From NCBI RefSeq assembly GCF_002022665.1, contig NZ_CP019788.1, forward strand, positions 1,199,501 to 1,263,500: 64,000 nt of DNA, written 5' to 3'. The notes under the pieces are model-generated. The model was not told the origin of the DNA, did not search any database, and saw only the letters and a program-made list of their open reading frames with translations. Positions 9,861-17,672 of the stretch are shown one piece after another. Each line of letters opens with the position of its first letter. Position 1 is the first letter of the stretch. Position numbers and translations under genes: made by a program. This stretch comes from Bartonella sp. JB63. GTDB lineage: Bacteria; Pseudomonadota; Alphaproteobacteria; Rhizobiales; Rhizobiaceae.

Positions 9861-10010
9861 ATTAACTTATTCTATAAAAACAGGAAGTATAACAATCTTT
9901 TCACGCCCTTGCTTCGTTAAAGCTATAGGCATAGCTTCGTTTAAAATATCGCCAGCCTCGCGCTTTACATCTGTAACATCTGTAAAATTATATCTTTCTA
10001 TATAAACATT
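9765..10010 (-). pseudogene. Remnant of a Phd/YefM-type antitoxin
   Basis: Read on the minus strand, the segment translates to FTDVTDVKREAGDILNEA, then PIALTKQGREKIVILPV and a stop (9867-9869). Further out-of-frame sequence (YEMHKNILGDLDHSLDDIV) looks like its C-terminal tail. The pattern V-K-R-x-x-G-x-I-L-x-E-A followed by T-K-x-G-R-E-K-x-V-I-L is typical of prevent-host-death antitoxins. No start codon is in frame and stops interrupt it, so it is dead. A separate short minus-strand open frame at about 10038-10145 (M Q T D T L Q I T Q E L L A L Y) precedes it and is unrecognised. Confidence 0.45.
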
Positions 10011-10345
10011 TCACTCTTAATAAAGAAGATATATTAAATGTGTCTTACATAAGATATATTTACTTCTTTTTCGCCCTTTAGTGCGAAGTGGAGCTCATAA
10101 AGAGCTAATAATTCTTGTGTGATTTGAAGTGTATCTGTTTGCATATCGGAATATATACCTGATTATCAATTATCTTTTACGCCGAGAACTTCAACCTTTA
10201 GGTTATAGAGGAAGTCAAGATATCAAGTAATCTCCTTTTTAAAATAAAGATTCTTCCTCATACTTGTTTGTAATTAAATTAACTTTTTTCGATAAAATAA
10301 CATTTTAAATTTGCAATGTTATTATAATGATATATACTTACCCCC

Positions 10346-11077
10346 ATGGTTAAATTAAAAAAAAACATATTTAAATTATTTATTTCCTTAATAATTTCCA
10401 TTTTTTCCTATGCTGCCTTTGCTGATGATATTACTGAAGTTTATCGAGCAGCTATGGATACTCCTGAGAGTATAAAAGCTGCAGGTGGTTTCTATCCTAG
10501 AGGAATGGATGGATCGCGTCCTAACCAACCTCCACCAGACATAAACTTATGGAACCATGTACATGGAGCTGATACAGGGATGTCACGCCATAATTCTGGT
10601 TACGTATCTACAACAACTTCTCGAGGGCTTGCAATTCGTTGGGTGAATGATCATCTTAATCATAATGGCTACGTTTATCGTATTAGAGCTACACCTAATT
10701 TTATTGATGTTAACGCATCGTTAAGGCATTATTCTCCACATTCAGAAGAATTAGAAGTATCTGCATTAGGTGTTATTCACTGGAATCAAGTTATTGGATG
10801 GGAAAGAGTAAGAGGGGGGCGTGTTGGTTCATTTGTTCATAACCCAGATTACAGAGAGCGATTATATACAAGTTTTTCATCATCAGGTGCTCAGCCACAG
10901 CTAGCGGCTTTCCCTAATAACCATCCAGCTTGGGCAGAGCAACCGTGGGTTAATTTTGCTAATTGCGAATTAAAGTCATCCTGTTCTCCTATTAAATCAA
11001 CACAGAAATTAGGAGAAGAGTGGTTTTTAAAATCCTATTATGATATACTTAACATATTAGTTACTATTATTGATTAA
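10346..11077 (+). CDS. AB5-type toxin A subunit, cholera/heat-labile enterotoxin-like ADP-ribosyltransferase
   Basis: A 243-residue exported protein with a signal peptide ending at about Ala26 (SYAAFA). It follows the enterotoxin A1 fold motif by motif. Region 1 is VYRAAMDTPESIKAAGGFYPRG, with catalytic Arg34. Region 2 is GYVSTTTS, with the STT triplet at 88-90. Region 3 is SPHSEELEVSALG, where Glu135-Leu-Glu137 match E110-x-E112 of LT-A. The following WNQVIGWERV, NPDYRERLY and LAAFPNNHPAW closely parallel LT/CT. Cys207 and Cys213 fit the A1-A2 disulfide loop, and the last 30 residues form an A2-like tail. The expected activity is ADP-ribosylation of a host G protein; the target is unknown. 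No Shine-Dalgarno precedes the ATG, and the DNA is very AT-rich. The B-subunit gene follows 114 bases later. Confidence 0.88.
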   Translation: MVKLKKNIFKLFISLIISIFSYAAFADDITEVYRAAMDTPESIKAAGGFYPRGMDGSRPNQPPPDINLWNHVHGADTGMSRHNSGYVSTTTSRGLAIRWVNDHLNHNGYVYRIRATPNFIDVNASLRHYSPHSEELEVSALGVIHWNQVIGWERVRGGRVGSFVHNPDYRERLYTSFSSSGAQPQLAAFPNNHPAWAEQPWVNFANCELKSSCSPIKSTQKLGEEWFLKSYYDILNILVTIID

Positions 11078-11191
11078 AAATTTAAGTATTATAGATTTAG
11101 TTATTTATAATCTTAATTATATATTTATTTTATAAATATAAGATTTTTAATAAAAGAATAGTTTTAATCTAAAATATAAAGAGAAAATATT

Positions 11192-11509
11192 ATGAAAATT
11201 AAAAAAATACTTCTGTCTTTACTTATGATAGTCTTAATGACAAGAATATCTATTGCTGGGCCATATGTGCAAGGTGGCTATATAGGTTGGGTTAATGCTG
11301 ATGTATCTACATATTATTGTAATATAGCAATAGTATACAAATCAAAACCAGGGGATAAACAGTTAGGAGAATGGAAGTGTAATAGCTTACCTGGAAAAGC
11401 TATGTTGAATTTAGCTAAAACAGCAATGCTTCTGGACAGGCCGGTAGAGGTAACTCTTCAAAGTGGTACAAGTAAAGTAAAGAGAGTATTAGCCATTACT
11501 TTAAAATAA
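11192..11509 (+). CDS. Putative AB5 toxin B subunit (compact ArtB/PltB/SubB-like)
   Basis: A 105-residue exported protein with a signal peptide ending at about Ala22 (ISIA), leaving about 83 residues. The mature sequence has STYYCNIAIVY with Cys43, GEWKCNSLPG with Cys63, a helix (KAMLNLAKTAMLL) and DRPVEVTLQSG. This order of Cys strand, W-x-Cys strand, long helix and (G/R)-x-V-x-(I/V) strand is the layout of the small OB-fold B subunits of ArtB, PltB and SubB. Those pentamers bind host sialoglycans. The position directly behind the A subunit supports the role. AAAGAG lies about ten bases upstream of the ATG. The protein is distinctly shorter than known B subunits, so pentamer formation and receptor are inferred. 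Confidence 0.68.
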   Translation: MKIKKILLSLLMIVLMTRISIAGPYVQGGYIGWVNADVSTYYCNIAIVYKSKPGDKQLGEWKCNSLPGKAMLNLAKTAMLLDRPVEVTLQSGTSKVKRVLAITLK

Positions 11510-11629
11510 AATCAACAATCATGTTATAAATTTATCCTTTATGCTGAAAATTGTATTCTGTAGTTTGCAAATATAAAAAATATATATAGTTTATTGACAG
11601 AGATCTACTGCTTGAACCTAAAATTAAGG

Positions 11630-12136
11630 AGAACAAGAAATATCTGTCTTTTCTTTAATAGTTTTAGATGAAAGTCTTTGCTTAATTAAGAGACAAAGCC
11701 ATTTATGTTTTTGGGTAAAATTTTCGACTGAATTTTATCCCTACTACCGTAGCAGCAATTTTTCCGTTATTGATCTGTTTTAAAATATGTGTATATCCAG
11801 CTTCTACAACAGCATCCAAGATCTGAATAATCATCTTTCCTATAGTACTTTGGGTATTCAAACTATTTTCCAAAAGCAATGCAATGCTCTTTTTATAACA
11901 GGCATTAACAATATACGAATCATATCTGCAGTATTACGTCCAAGCCTATTTTATTACAGATGATTGTATCATCCTTCTTAGTACGGTAAGGAGCCATTGT
12001 GACATTTCACTTTTGTCTGTAGCTCCTATTATCATATTGGTAAAATACGATCTTTTTATACTCCAACTTTTTAAGCCCAGTTATCTGCAATTCTAATTTC
12101 TGGTGATTAATTGATACTCTAACATATCCTAAAAGA
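11630..12136 (-). pseudogene. Degenerate serine site-specific recombinase (resolvase/invertase)
   Basis: On the minus strand, pieces of a small serine recombinase appear in order in shifting frames. They are the N-terminal GYVRVSINHQKLELQ with the catalytic Ser; KDDTIIC followed by RNTADMIRI; and NSLNTQSTIGKMIIQILDAV, then NNGKIAATVVGIKFSRK. A possible remnant of the C-terminal helix-turn-helix (LIKQRLSSKTIKEKTDIS) follows. Stops and frameshifts show it is inactive. Such enzymes catalyse cointegrate resolution or DNA inversion on transposons, phages and plasmids. It lies just downstream of the toxin pair and suggests how the locus arrived. Confidence 0.7.
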
Positions 12137-12336
12137 ACAATTTTAGTCTCATAAATTATATTTTTTTCAGCGTATCACAATATTACAATACTAAACTTTT
12201 CTAGTATTTATCCGCACAAAAGCTTTTCTGCTAACTAATCTTGAAGTTCTTATTGTACAAGTTAGAGTCCAAAAATTGAAATCTAATGATATGTTAGTAT
12301 TATAAGCATTTAGATTAATGAAGACATCATAAGAAG

Positions 12337-12620
12337 ATGTTTTCTACGAATAAAACTTACAAAGAGTTATATTTAAGTGACGCTGAACGTGAAATGTTAC
12401 GTGCAAGAGATGTTTCTCAGAACAGCATCTATCTGTATGAATTAGATATGGCAAGAAAAGGGAACGAAAGCAAGGCATCATAGGAATGACCTGCTCTGGC
12501 TCAACGTCCAACTTATTCTCCTATCACCTTCAACAACAATATGGTTCGGAATTTATCCGTAATATCGGTTTTATCACTAAAAATGCTGAAGAATATAAAT
12601 TAGATTGACTGATAGTCATA
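12337..12620 (+). pseudogene. Unrecognised decayed coding fragments
   Basis: A 48-codon open frame starts at ATG 12337 (FSTNKTYKELYLSDAEREML onward) and ends at TAG 12481. Another frame then reads CSGSTSNLFSYHLQQQYGSE, then FIRNIGFITKNAEEYKLD, and stops near 12608. The amino-acid composition looks like real protein, but I recognise no family. These are probably remnants of accessory or phage genes, broken by stops and frameshifts. Confidence 0.3.
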
Positions 12621-12798
12621 GCTAGTTAAATGAGATGCCCTACTTTCCAAATCGAAAATGATATAATGGGTTACGAGCAAACGAGGCATAATAAGGAAGA
12701 AGAAAACTGAAAAGCATGATTAAAACACAAAATTGACAATATTTGTTATTATTTTCTTTTATGGGGGGTGAATGTAACTTAATCGGAGGTTTTATCTC

Positions 12799-13146
12799 AT
12801 GAAACGTATTATATTAGTTACGACTTTGTTTTCCATCTTTTCTTCATTATTTATACCAATGGTTAATGCATTGCCGGTGGGCAATGGATGGGGGAAGAAT
12901 AGGAATGAGATAGTAGACAAATTGGCAGCACAAAAGAACCTTGGAGAAACAGAGAAACAGATACTTCAAAAAATTATTGTTCCTGGAAGAGATAATCACT
13001 TGAAATTTAACTCAAACAAATTTGAAATTAAAGAGAGGTATCGTTCAATTCTTCTCGGTTTTGGATTAAGAAATGCTTGTGAAAAGCTTGATAAATCAAA
13101 GTATAGTGGTCAAAACTGGTTGGAATGCTCTATAAATAATAAATAG
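12799..13146 (+). CDS. Small secreted protein of unknown function
   Basis: A 115-residue protein with a strong signal peptide (KRIILVTTLFSIFSSLFIPM, cleavage near VNA-LPVG). A textbook ribosome binding site, GGAGG, ends nine bases before the ATG. The mature part is about 90 residues, basic and largely helical in composition, with two cysteines (Cys94 and Cys110) near the C-terminus. I do not recognise the family. It is intact, in the same orientation as the toxin genes 1.3 kb upstream, and surrounded by decayed mobile-element genes. It could be an island passenger or a further exported effector component; nothing in the sequence decides. Confidence 0.7.
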   Translation: MKRIILVTTLFSIFSSLFIPMVNALPVGNGWGKNRNEIVDKLAAQKNLGETEKQILQKIIVPGRDNHLKFNSNKFEIKERYRSILLGFGLRNACEKLDKSKYSGQNWLECSINNK

Positions 13147-13454
13147 AGAGAAAGATCTTTAGATAAAAGTTAGATAAAAGAGCGTTTTTTTCATGAGATT
13201 CACAGTATTACAAAAAAGTGCTTTTTTAATAGTTTAAGTCTTTTTAAAAAAAGAATATTTTGCTGTGTTTGCTGAAATATGTTAGCTGTAATAGAAAGCA
13301 AAAAGGGTAAAGAATTGATCCTTATATTTGGTGAATTAAAGGTGGGAAGTAACTTTTTCACCTTTTAGTTTTTTGTTAGGAAGTTTTATTTTAAGCATTA
13401 TAGAACTTTGTTTTTTTATTTTTTCAATAAAATTAGAGACTTATTCTTTACCTA

Positions 13455-14100
13455 ATTTGCTCTCCGCTCTATTTCATTGGGTGTGTAGTTTTGCTTGCAA
13501 AGTAGTTTTATGAACAACCAACTCTCGAAGTAGTTACGATTGCTTGCTCTTTTGGAGAGCAATTTCATTACCTATGTATATCGTCTGTATCTGTCCTTCT
13601 AGGCTTGCTAAACGATTAATGAGTTTTTGCATTAGCTTATCCTCATCATCAAACATGCTGGTATTGATCTCTGCCTACTTCAATGGCGATACGTAAATCA
13701 GATAAGTCAGCTTCAGCCTATTTCTTATAATCTTGAGAAGAATTCATTTTCCCAGTATTTTTTAAATAATTCCCATAACCAGATTACATCTTTTCAAAGC
13801 GGCTATTTAAATCACTCATATTATAATAGGAAAAGGCTCTGATTGTTTTGATAAATTTTTTTAAATGTTGCAGAGTGTTTTGCAAACCACTAATTCGGGT
13901 TCAAATAGGAGAGCCCTTTCTTGATCATATTTTCATAGTGTTTGAGCTGTACTTCTAACTATTTTGCAGTGTTTAATTTGCATTTGAACTGTTTCAACAT
14001 ATCAATTAATTATCTTCGCAAAATGACTATAACTACATGTCGATTTTTCAAATGAAATTAGTCTAAAAACTTCATCAGGATTTTCTTTAATTTTTCTGCA
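13455..14100 (-). pseudogene. Remnant of conjugal transfer protein TrbJ
   Basis: On the minus strand, coiled-coil pieces in shifting frames match the TrbJ layout. They are KQFKCKLNTAK and LEVQLKHYENMIKKGLSYL; then SGYGNYLKNTGKMNSSQDYK and AEADLSDLRIAIEVGRDQYQ; then DDEDKLMQKLINRLASLEGQ, IQTIYIGNEIALQKSKQ and LRELVVHKTTLQAK. TrbJ (VirB5-related) is a component of Tra/Trb mating-pair formation systems. The E-G-Q-x-Q-x-(I/L)-x-x-G-N-x-(I/L)-A segment near the C-terminus is the most telling. At least five stops or shifts make it a pseudogene. It implies that a conjugative element once sat between tolB and fba. Confidence 0.6.
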
Positions 14101-14121
14101 GACTTCTGTTTTACTTTTAAC

Positions 14122-15156
14122 TTACGCACAAGACTGTTCTTGTTCTTTTGTCCATTGTCCCAAAGCAGCAAGATGGTTCATCTGAGCACGATGACAAAAA
14201 GCCTTTTGTGCTGCAACACTTTGTTCGGATTTTCCACCCCATATTTTCAAAGCTGCAGCTTGTAAGGCGCGTCCATAAGAAAAAGTCAATTTCCAAGGCA
14301 AAACAACACCCAAAGCATTCATAGCAGACAAATGCGCTGTTGCTTCTTCATCGGATTGCCCTCCAGAAAGGAAAGTAATTCCTGGAACAGCAGCAGGAAC
14401 GGTCTGCTTAAGAACGCGAACTGTCTTTTCAGCCACTTCATCAACGGAAGCTTTACGCGCATCTTTACCATCAATAACCATATTGGGTTTTAAAATCATG
14501 CCTTCCAAAATAACACGTGCTTGAAATAATTCTTCAAAGACTGTTTTTAAAACTGTTTGTGTTACTTCAAAACACCGCGTAATTGAGTGTTGACGCGATT
14601 GACCATCCATCAAAACCTCAGGTTCAACAATTGGTACAAGACCAGCTTCCTGACATAAAGCAGCATAGCGTGCCAAAGCTTGAGCATTCTGATTGATTGC
14701 ACCTTTTGTTGGTAAAGAGTGCGCATCAATTGCAATCACCGCACGCCACTTGGCAAAACGCGCACCCAAAGCATAATAGTCCTTCAATCGCTCACGCAGA
14801 CCATCCAATCCTTCTGTAATCATCTCTTGAGGAAAAGCGGGCAAAGGTTTGGCACCTGTATCTACTTTAATACCCGGTACAGCACCAGCATCACGAATGA
14901 GGTCGGTTAACATTTGACCTGTTGATGCTTTTTGACGAATAGTTTCATCAAATAAAATCACACCAGATATAGCTGTTTCCATCGCTTCTTTTGCTGAAAA
15001 CAGCATTTCACGATAAGACCGACGATTGTCTTCAGTAGATTCTATACTAATAGTTTCGAACCGTTTTCCAATTGTTGCTGTACTTTCATCTGCTGCTAAA
15101 ATACCTTTTCCCCGACGAACCAGAGATAATGCAATATCTTCAAGACGTTCATTCAT
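14122..15156 (-). CDS. fba: Class I fructose-bisphosphate aldolase
   Basis: Catalyses the reversible cleavage of fructose-1,6-bisphosphate to triose phosphates by a Schiff-base mechanism. The 344-residue protein begins MNERLEDIALSLVRRGKGIL with AADEST, typical of class I enzymes. It contains the substrate-binding region LFDETIRQKASTG, an internal Lys in FAKWRAVI, and the Schiff-base Lys in GMILKPNM, followed by FLSGGQSDEEAT. I chose the ATG at 15156 because GAGGAG precedes it; the open frame extends eight codons further. It is the last gene of the minus-strand tkt-gap-pgk-fba cluster, and directly downstream lies the TrbJ remnant. Confidence 0.94.
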   Translation of the reverse strand: MNERLEDIALSLVRRGKGILAADESTATIGKRFETISIESTEDNRRSYREMLFSAKEAMETAISGVILFDETIRQKASTGQMLTDLIRDAGAVPGIKVDTGAKPLPAFPQEMITEGLDGLRERLKDYYALGARFAKWRAVIAIDAHSLPTKGAINQNAQALARYAALCQEAGLVPIVEPEVLMDGQSRQHSITRCFEVTQTVLKTVFEELFQARVILEGMILKPNMVIDGKDARKASVDEVAEKTVRVLKQTVPAAVPGITFLSGGQSDEEATAHLSAMNALGVVLPWKLTFSYGRALQAAALKIWGGKSEQSVAAQKAFCHRAQMNHLAALGQWTKEQEQSCA

Positions 15157-15238
15157 ATAAAACTCCTCTTTTTCTCTCACGCTCTAAAAATCAATGACTA
15201 ATCAATACACTTGCTTAAGTCATTAAATGTTTTTTCCT

Positions 15239-16432
15239 TCACACTTGCTGAAGAGCGAGAATCCCAGGAAGACTTTTTCCTTCCATCCATTCTAAAAACG
15301 CCCCACCTGCAGTTGAAAGATAGGTAAAATCATTGGCAACACCTACATGATTTAGTGCAAAAACCGTATCTCCTCCTCCAGCAATGGATACCAATTGCCC
15401 CCGCTGACTAAGCTCTGCGACATACCGTGCTACCGTCACCGTTCCCTGATCAAAGGGCGACATTTCAAAAACACCAAGCGGACCATTCCAAACAAGAGTT
15501 TTTGCCTTGTCAATTGCCGCCTGAATATGTGCAATAGAACGGGGACCTATATCCAAAATTATCCCTTCTTCAGGGATTTCATCAAGAGCATAACACTGAT
15601 GCGGTGTTTCTTTTTCAAAATGAAACCCAACCACAACATCCAAAGGCAAAAGAAGCTTACAATGGTTCTGATGTGCTTTTTCAATAATTTCTTTTATTGT
15701 TCCTATCAGCATTTCTTCACATAATGATTTACCAACAGAAAAACCTTGTGCCGCAAGAAAACTATTGGCCATACCACCGCCAATAACCAAATAATCAACC
15801 TTTTTAACCAAATGATTGAGAACAAAAAGCTTACTAGAAACTTTTGCTCCCCCAACGATTGCCATCACTGGATGCGTTGGATGATCGAGCCCCTTTTCTA
15901 AGGCCTGCAATTCTCGCTGCAATGCTCTCCCTGCATAAGAAGGTAACAGATGCGTAATCCCTTCTATTGAAGCATGAGCACGATGAGAAGCGGAAAAAGC
16001 ATCATTTACATAAAGATCCGCATTTTGCGCTAAAGCTTCAGCAAAAGAATGATCATTTTTTTCTTCTCCCGAATAAAATCGCACATTCTCCAGCAGAAGA
16101 ATTTCTCCATCCTGCATTTTATCCACTGTTTTCTGGACTGCATCGCCTATACAATTATTTGCAAAAAAAATAGGCTTCTTGATGATTTTTCCGAGCGTCT
16201 CAACGACAGGACGCAGTGTAAATTCGGGATCCATTTGTCCTTTGGGACGTCCATAATGAGATAGGATAATAACCTTAGCCTCACGCTTTTGAAGTTCGAT
16301 AAGTGTGTCTTTATGGCGTTCAATCCGCGTTTCATCACACACTTTACCCTTCAACATTGGAACATTAAAATCCACCCGCACCAGCACGCGTTTTCCTGTT
16401 ACATCAACATCATCGAGTGTCCGAAATTCCAT
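15239..16432 (-). CDS. pgk: Phosphoglycerate kinase
   Basis: Transfers phosphate between 1,3-bisphosphoglycerate and ADP. The 397-residue protein has the usual length, the N-terminal signature KRVLVRVDFNVP, the basic-patch region SHYGRPKG, NDAFSASHRAHAS, and the nucleotide-binding loop VSIAGGGDTVFALN near the C-terminus. ATG 16432 matches family starts; a TTG ten codons upstream is the alternative. It lies about 230 bases downstream of gap, so it may also have its own promoter, and about 80 bases before fba. Confidence 0.96.
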   Translation of the reverse strand: MEFRTLDDVDVTGKRVLVRVDFNVPMLKGKVCDETRIERHKDTLIELQKREAKVIILSHYGRPKGQMDPEFTLRPVVETLGKIIKKPIFFANNCIGDAVQKTVDKMQDGEILLLENVRFYSGEEKNDHSFAEALAQNADLYVNDAFSASHRAHASIEGITHLLPSYAGRALQRELQALEKGLDHPTHPVMAIVGGAKVSSKLFVLNHLVKKVDYLVIGGGMANSFLAAQGFSVGKSLCEEMLIGTIKEIIEKAHQNHCKLLLPLDVVVGFHFEKETPHQCYALDEIPEEGIILDIGPRSIAHIQAAIDKAKTLVWNGPLGVFEMSPFDQGTVTVARYVAELSQRGQLVSIAGGGDTVFALNHVGVANDFTYLSTAGGAFLEWMEGKSLPGILALQQV

Positions 16433-16663
16433 AACTGTTTTCTCTTTTTCTTTATCTTTCAAACCCTCTTCTTCCCTTTAGCTTACACTTTTGTCTCACT
16501 ATCCTTTAGCTCTTGGTATCTCCAACATTCAAAATATTCTTTCATTTTTATCATTCTGTTTTTTCTAAAACAATTTTTTCTAATGCCCTTTTAAAAAACA
16601 TCTGCTTCCTTTTCTCTACAAACACCGTATTTTCTCTTTGTATAAGAAACCCAAAATTTCTTT

Positions 16664-17671
16664 TTACAACGTTTTGGCAAAAGCCACAGCAGTATCAATC
16701 ATTCGGTTTGAAAAACCCCACTCATTGTCGTACCAAACTAAAATGCGACACAATTTCCCATCAATTACTTTAGTTTGATCATTTTGGAAAATTGCTGAGT
16801 GTGGATCGTGATTAAAGTCAATACTTACAAGTTTTTCCTCTGTATAATCCAAAATTCCTTTTAGAGGTCCTTGAGCAGCTGTACGGATAGCTGCATTAAT
16901 TTCTTCAACAGTTGTAGAACGTTTAGCATTAAACGTCAAATCAACAACAGAAACATTCGGTGTTGGAACCCGAAGCGATACTCCATCTAAAAAACCATTT
17001 AATTCTGGCAAAACCAGCCCCACTGCTTTCGCTGCTCCTGTTGACGTAGGGATCATAGAAAGAGCTGCAGCACGAGCACGATAAAAATCCTTATGCATTG
17101 TATCTAACACAGGCTGATCTCCGGTATAGGAATGAATCGTTGTCATAAATCCTTTTTCAATCCCAATTGCTTTATGGAGCACTTGTACAACGGGAGCTAA
17201 GCAATTCGTTGTACAGGAAGCATTAGAGACAACACGATGTTCTTTGCTCAATGCCTGATGATTGACTCCGTATACCACTGTTAAATCAGCGCCTTCAGAA
17301 GGTGCAGAAACCAAAACGCGCTTTGCCCCTGCTTCTAAATGAAGACATGCTTTATCACGTGCTGTAAAAAATCCGGTACATTCAAGAACAATATCGATAT
17401 CTAAAGACTTCCACGGCAATTGTGTCGGATCACGTTCAGCAATAACTTTAATCGCACCACAGCCAACATCCAAAGTATCCCCCACAACCTTAACGGGAGC
17501 AGGAAAACGCCCGTGGACTGAATCGTAGCGCAACAAGTGAGCATTTATCTCCACTGATCCTAAATCATTAAGAGCCACAACTTGAATATCTTGGCGCTTT
17601 TGTTCAACAATAGCCCGCAAAATATTACGTCCAATCCGCCCAAATCCATTAATTGCAACGCGAACACCCAT
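16664..17671 (-). CDS. gap: Glyceraldehyde-3-phosphate dehydrogenase
   Basis: NAD-dependent oxidation of glyceraldehyde-3-phosphate to 1,3-bisphosphoglycerate. The 335-residue protein starts [18 protein letters not shown] (Rossmann NAD-binding motif). It carries the catalytic Cys153 in [12 protein letters not shown], the TGAAKAVG loop, and [12 protein letters not shown] at the C-terminus. ATG 17671 is preceded by AAGGAA. This ribosome binding site lies inside the end of tkt, whose stop is two bases upstream of the ATG, indicating tight coupling. Confidence 0.97.
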   Translation of the reverse strand: MGVRVAINGFGRIGRNILRAIVEQKRQDIQVVALNDLGSVEINAHLLRYDSVHGRFPAPVKVVGDTLDVGCGAIKVIAERDPTQLPWKSLDIDIVLECTGFFTARDKACLHLEAGAKRVLVSAPSEGADLTVVYGVNHQALSKEHRVVSNASCTTNCLAPVVQVLHKAIGIEKGFMTTIHSYTGDQPVLDTMHKDFYRARAAALSMIPTSTGAAKAVGLVLPELNGFLDGVSLRVPTPNVSVVDLTFNAKRSTTVEEINAAIRTAAQGPLKGILDYTEEKLVSIDFNHDPHSAIFQNDQTKVIDGKLCRILVWYDNEWGFSNRMIDTAVAFAKTL

Positions 17672-17672
17672 G

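Noticed and set aside
10160..10210. Possible transposase tail (RRELQPLGYRGSQDIK)
   Set aside because: Recalls the L-x-x-x-G-Y-x-G-S pattern of some transposases, but one short peptide without neighbours is not enough.
13158..13181. Short tandem repeat TTAGATAAAAG
   Set aside because: Two copies only, in AT-rich DNA with no associated feature; likely chance or simple slippage.
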